Of a stretch of 9,574 nt of DNA, positions 7,119 through 9,574 are shown piece by piece. The DNA is from Bacteroidota bacterium (GTDB taxonomy: Bacteria > Bacteroidota > Bacteroidia > NS11-12g > UBA9320), in assembly GCA_003484585.1 (NCBI GenBank), contig DNBZ01000270.1, positions 1 to 9,574 on the forward strand. Direction: 5' to 3'. The notes under the pieces were generated by a model. The model was not told where the DNA came from, searched no databases, and saw nothing but the letters and a program-made list of their open reading frames with translations. Position numbers and translations under genes: made by a program. The stretch's first letter is position 1, and every line of letters starts with the position of its first letter.

Positions 7119-7853
7119 ATGAAGGCAAATACAATATTAAAATACACATTGGTAGCTGGTTTAGCTTCCGTATGCTTAGTTTCTTGTGTGAGCTCTGGAG
7201 ACAATACAGGTATAGAGTACGCTCCTAACATGTATATCTCTCAGGCATATGAGCCTTTCTCTCAGGAGAAAAACTTTGACTATAACCCAAACGGTATGAC
7301 AATGCGTCTTCCTGTAAATGGGACCGTAGCTAGAGGACAAAGTACTTTCATATACTCTAATGCAAATACTGCTGAAGGATATGAGGCGAGTTCTTCGTAT
7401 CTTCCTTGGGTAGCTGCTACTAAAGAAAACGTAGCTGAAGGTCAACGTTTATACGACATCTACTGCTGGCACTGTCACGGTAAATCAGGTAAAAATGATG
7501 GTCCGATAGTCAAGTCTGGTAAGTTCCCAGCTCCATCTTGGCCAAACTACCAAGGTGATTACATCAAAAATTTACCTGTAGGTAAGGCATATCATACTAT
7601 AACATATGGTAAAGGTCTTATGGGTTCTCACGCATTTATGCTAGACCCAGAAGAAAGATGGAAAGTAATACACTTCGTTAAGTCATTAGCTTATGGTGAT
7701 GATTTTGAATATAGTGCCGCCGCTGGTTCAAGTTCTGCAGATTCTCTGACAATGACTGATAAATCTCTTGCAGATGCAAGTATAGAAGGTGACGTACCTT
7801 CAAGTGACGATGAAAACGCGAGTGGACAAGTAGAAATAGAAATTCATAAATAA
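7119..7853 (+). CDS. actE: ActE, monoheme cytochrome c lipoprotein of ACIII
   Basis: The N-terminus is a lipoprotein signal with lipobox LVSC and acylated Cys23, so the mature protein is tethered to the outer face of the cytoplasmic membrane. MYISQAYEPF and the MRLPVNGTVARG segment are typical of the ActE family. One heme c site is present, C116-W-H-C119-H120, followed by GKSGKNDGP; Met168 in GKGLMGSHAF is the likely distal ligand. The cytochrome domain ends at about residue 195 (WKVIHFVKSL). A tail of about 48 residues, rich in Ser, Asp and Glu, follows and is probably disordered. ActE accepts electrons from ActA or passes them to an oxidase or soluble cytochrome. It lies four bases after actD and 14 before actF. 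Confidence 0.95.
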   Translation: MKANTILKYTLVAGLASVCLVSCVSSGDNTGIEYAPNMYISQAYEPFSQEKNFDYNPNGMTMRLPVNGTVARGQSTFIYSNANTAEGYEASSSYLPWVAATKENVAEGQRLYDIYCWHCHGKSGKNDGPIVKSGKFPAPSWPNYQGDYIKNLPVGKAYHTITYGKGLMGSHAFMLDPEERWKVIHFVKSLAYGDDFEYSAAAGSSSADSLTMTDKSLADASIEGDVPSSDDENASGQVEIEIHK

Positions 7854-7867
7854 ACAATCTTAATACA

Positions 7868-9304
7868 ATGGGACACCATATAATAGACGAAGTAAAACAA
7901 GAGAAATTTATTTTCTCCGGAAAAGCAAAACTGATTCCTATTCTACTGATTGTTTTAGGTGCTATACTCGCAGGAGTAGGTGCTATGCAAGTAAGAGATA
8001 ACTGGGATAACGTACCTCAAACTGAGGAGCACGCTACTGATGCTGACTCTCATGATACGCACGCAGAAGAAGGACACGGAGACCATCACCAAACTGTAGC
8101 ACATGCAGAAGGAGAAGCACACGCAGCTCCTCACGAAGGAGCACAAGGTGAAGAAGAAGCACACGAAGCAGCACATGGTGACCATGCTGAGGTAACTTGG
8201 ATGACACGTGTTTGGGCTAATTTATTAATGAATAGTTACTACTTCTGGCTTTTTGCCGTAGGAGCATTGTTTTTTATTGCTGTCAACTATGTAGCTAATG
8301 CAGGTTGGGCAGTGATGCTAAAACGTATAATGGAAGCACAAACAGCTTACCTCTTTGTAGGGTCTATCATTCTGTTTTTAGTTATTTACTTTGGTGCTGA
8401 TTTTAATTACCATCATTGGATACCCTATTTTGACAGTGACATAGCTGGCAATACAAAGTCACCAGACTTTGATGCTATACTAGAAAGTAAACATTGGTTA
8501 CTTAACAAAGGTGCTATTTTCGGTTTTGTACCTTTTGTACTAATCGTATGGTACGGTGTTCGTTTCAAACTACGAAAAAACAGTGTAGCAGAAGACGAAA
8601 CTAAAGGATTAAGCATGTTTAAAAACTCTACCAGATGGTCAGCATTCTTTATCTTCTTCTTTGCATTTTCTTTCTCCGCTTTATCTTGGTTAATCATTAT
8701 GAGTATAGATGCACATTGGTATTCTACCATGTTCTCTGTATATAATTTTGCTATTGCATTTGTTACTTCATTATCTGTGATGATGCTTATTCTTCAATAC
8801 TTGAAGTCTAAAGGCTATATGGAAATGGTATCTGATGACGTAATACATGATTTAGGTAAATTTATGTTTGCCTTCTGTATATTTTGGGGTTATATCTTCT
8901 TAAGTCAGTGGTTACTTATTTGGTATACTAACCTTCCAGAAGAGACTGTATACTTTGCTGATAGATTAAAAGGACAATTCAAACCACTATTCTTCATTAA
9001 CCTATTTATGTGCTTCTTAGCTCCATTCCTCGTACTTATGATGAGAGGTGCTAAGCGTAACACACTCGTACTACTTACTGCAGCTGCGGTAATACTAGTT
9101 GGTCATTGGGTAGATATGTATCTACTTATAATGCCAGGTACTGTAGGACCTAAAGCTGGAATAGGAATGCTAGAGATAGGAACTACTATGGCCTTTGCTG
9201 GCATATTTAGCTTCACAGTACTCTACTCCCTAAGTAGAGCAAATCTGTACCCTGTAAATCATCCATACATCTTAGAATCTGCCAACCACGATGTTGGACC
9301 ATAA
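7868..9304 (+). CDS. actF: ActF, second NrfD-like membrane subunit of ACIII (quinol:cytochrome c oxidoreductase)
   Basis: This 478-residue membrane protein has ten predicted segments, roughly at 21-40, 121-142, 157-176, 212-233, 258-280, 288-310, 331-353, 373-392, 398-420 and 433-455. It is the ActC paralogue that completes the ACIII membrane core; a proton path is generally proposed for it, but quinol oxidation is assigned to ActC. Family signatures include NAGWAVMLKRIMEA near 144-157, SIDAHWYSTMFS, LSQWLLIWYTNLPEET and GHWVDMYLLI. Between segments 1 and 2 there is a His/Asp/Glu-rich loop (51-108) that topology places in the periplasm, because the Lys-rich N-terminus should be cytoplasmic. 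It is the last gene of the operon; the terminator begins 20 bases after its stop. Confidence 0.95.
   Translation: MGHHIIDEVKQEKFIFSGKAKLIPILLIVLGAILAGVGAMQVRDNWDNVPQTEEHATDADSHDTHAEEGHGDHHQTVAHAEGEAHAAPHEGAQGEEEAHEAAHGDHAEVTWMTRVWANLLMNSYYFWLFAVGALFFIAVNYVANAGWAVMLKRIMEAQTAYLFVGSIILFLVIYFGADFNYHHWIPYFDSDIAGNTKSPDFDAILESKHWLLNKGAIFGFVPFVLIVWYGVRFKLRKNSVAEDETKGLSMFKNSTRWSAFFIFFFAFSFSALSWLIIMSIDAHWYSTMFSVYNFAIAFVTSLSVMMLILQYLKSKGYMEMVSDDVIHDLGKFMFAFCIFWGYIFLSQWLLIWYTNLPEETVYFADRLKGQFKPLFFINLFMCFLAPFLVLMMRGAKRNTLVLLTAAAVILVGHWVDMYLLIMPGTVGPKAGIGMLEIGTTMAFAGIFSFTVLYSLSRANLYPVNHPYILESANHDVGP
8018..8191 (+). other. His/acidic-rich loop of ActF
   Basis: Codons 51-108 encode 12 histidines and about 17 acidic residues among Ala and Gly, with no positively charged residue and almost no hydrophobic ones. 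Several HxxxH and HH spacings occur (H62-H65, H70-H73-H74, H99-H103-H106). Such segments can bind divalent metal ions. His-rich loops at this place occur in other Bacteroidota ActF proteins as I recall them, so this may be a family trait. Metal binding is inference. Confidence 0.7.
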
Positions 9305-9324
9305 GAAGTATTGAAACAACATTT

Positions 9325-9360
9325 AAAAGGCTCTCAGCATACGTTGAGAGCCTTTTTTTT
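9325..9360 (+). terminator. Strong intrinsic terminator of the act operon
   Basis: GGCTCTCA (9329-9336) pairs perfectly with TGAGAGCC (9345-9352). The stem can extend inward by a G-T wobble and a C-G pair to an ATAC tetraloop, and outward through AAAA/TTTT. Eight T residues (9353-9360) follow. The AAAA before the stem gives a short T-run on the other strand, so it may also stop transcription arriving from the minus-strand gene. Confidence 0.95.
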
Positions 9361-9496
9361 ATACAATATTATTCTAATAAAATTCTAGGTACTCTGTTCT
9401 GTTGGTCCAATGCTCTTTAAAAAGCTAGAAGCATAGAAATGAAACATTTCCCATAGATCTGTCAAAAGTTAATTGGCGACACCATAATTAGATAGC

Positions 9497-9574
9497 CTAC
9501 TTCTTTTTACCCTTCTTCTTAGGCTTTTTTATTTCTTCGCTCATTAGAGACTTCCAATTATCCTTACCTTCATC
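9497..9574 (-). CDS. C-terminus of an unidentified minus-strand gene
   Basis: Reading the minus strand from the window edge, one frame is open for 25 codons and ends in TAG (9497-9499). It gives DEGKDNWKSLM, then SEEIKKPKKKGKKK. The other two minus-strand frames meet stops quickly. The Lys-rich tail is typical of C-termini of nucleic-acid-binding or ribosome-associated proteins, but no family can be named from so little. The gene is convergent with the act operon. The 136 bases between it and the operon terminator show only a small AT-rich inverted repeat (GAAATG/CATTTC, 9436-9450) and nothing else I recognise. Confidence 0.55.
   Translation of the reverse strand, partial: DEGKDNWKSLMSEEIKKPKKKGKKK

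Larger units (their letters stand above)
739..9304 (+). other. Alternative Complex III operon actABCDEF
   Basis: Six consecutive + strand genes in the standard ACIII order encode the pentaheme cytochrome, Mo-enzyme-like iron-sulfur protein, NrfD-like subunit, DUF3341 subunit, monoheme cytochrome and second NrfD-like subunit. Intergenic gaps are 28, 17, 1, 4 and 14 bases with no internal terminator seen. A promoter-like site precedes the first gene and a strong terminator follows the last. A single polycistronic mRNA is inferred from this spacing. Confidence 0.93.

Noticed and set aside
7955..8185. Cys/Phe/Val-rich minus-strand frame opposite the ActF His-rich loop
   Set aside because: Its odd composition is the complement of repeated His, Glu and Ala codons; there is no start context or homology to support it.
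9436..9450. GAAATG/CATTTC hairpin as a terminator for the minus-strand gene
   Set aside because: The stem is AT-rich, the loop is three bases, and there is no T-run on the minus strand after it; the 9325-9360 stem is the better bidirectional candidate.
1..9574. Many CTAG tetranucleotides, a word avoided in many bacteria
   Set aside because: A hand count gives roughly 35-40, about what base composition predicts, so it is not a sign of a special system.

Overview
The window looks like chromosomal DNA of a Bacteroidota bacterium, possibly of flavobacterial type. The reasons are AT-rich composition, A-rich start contexts without clear Shine-Dalgarno sites, a TAnnTTTG-type promoter match, and one dominant locus: a complete six-gene operon for Alternative Complex III (ACIII, ActABCDEF). 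ACIII is a quinol:cytochrome c / quinol:oxidase oxidoreductase that replaces the bc1 complex in this phylum. All genes in the operon are intact and on the + strand. I see no IS element, CRISPR array, tRNA or rRNA.

Layout: 2-475 is the C-terminal half of a PhoH-family ATPase. 476-738 is a 263-base intergenic region rich in inverted repeats; it holds a 31-base near-perfect palindrome (661-691), a promoter match (702-709) and a small GC-rich hairpin with a T-run just before the first act start codon (715-732). The act genes follow: actA (739-1668, pentaheme cytochrome c), actB (1697-4801, Mo-enzyme-like plus four-cluster iron-sulfur lipoprotein), actC (4819-6165, NrfD-type membrane subunit), actD (6167-7114, DUF3341 subunit with an extra C-terminal domain), actE (7119-7853, monoheme cytochrome c lipoprotein) and actF (7868-9304, second NrfD-like membrane subunit). 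Gaps are 28, 17, 1, 4 and 14 bases, so one transcript is likely. A strong intrinsic terminator (9325-9360) closes it. The last stretch ends with the C-terminal codons of an unidentified minus-strand gene (9497-9574).

Together the act products take electrons from menaquinol at the membrane (ActC, ActF), pass them through the iron-sulfur chain of ActB to the hemes of ActA and ActE on the periplasmic face, and on to a terminal oxidase. No oxidase gene is present before the terminator.

This is mainly a well-known respiratory complex, not a new system. The least ordinary points are an ActD whose C-terminus carries a helix-hairpin-helix-like domain resembling the tail of some complex I NuoE subunits, an ActA that begins with a signal peptide and membrane segments without the N-terminal monoheme domain I recall in many relatives, and the structured control region upstream of actA.
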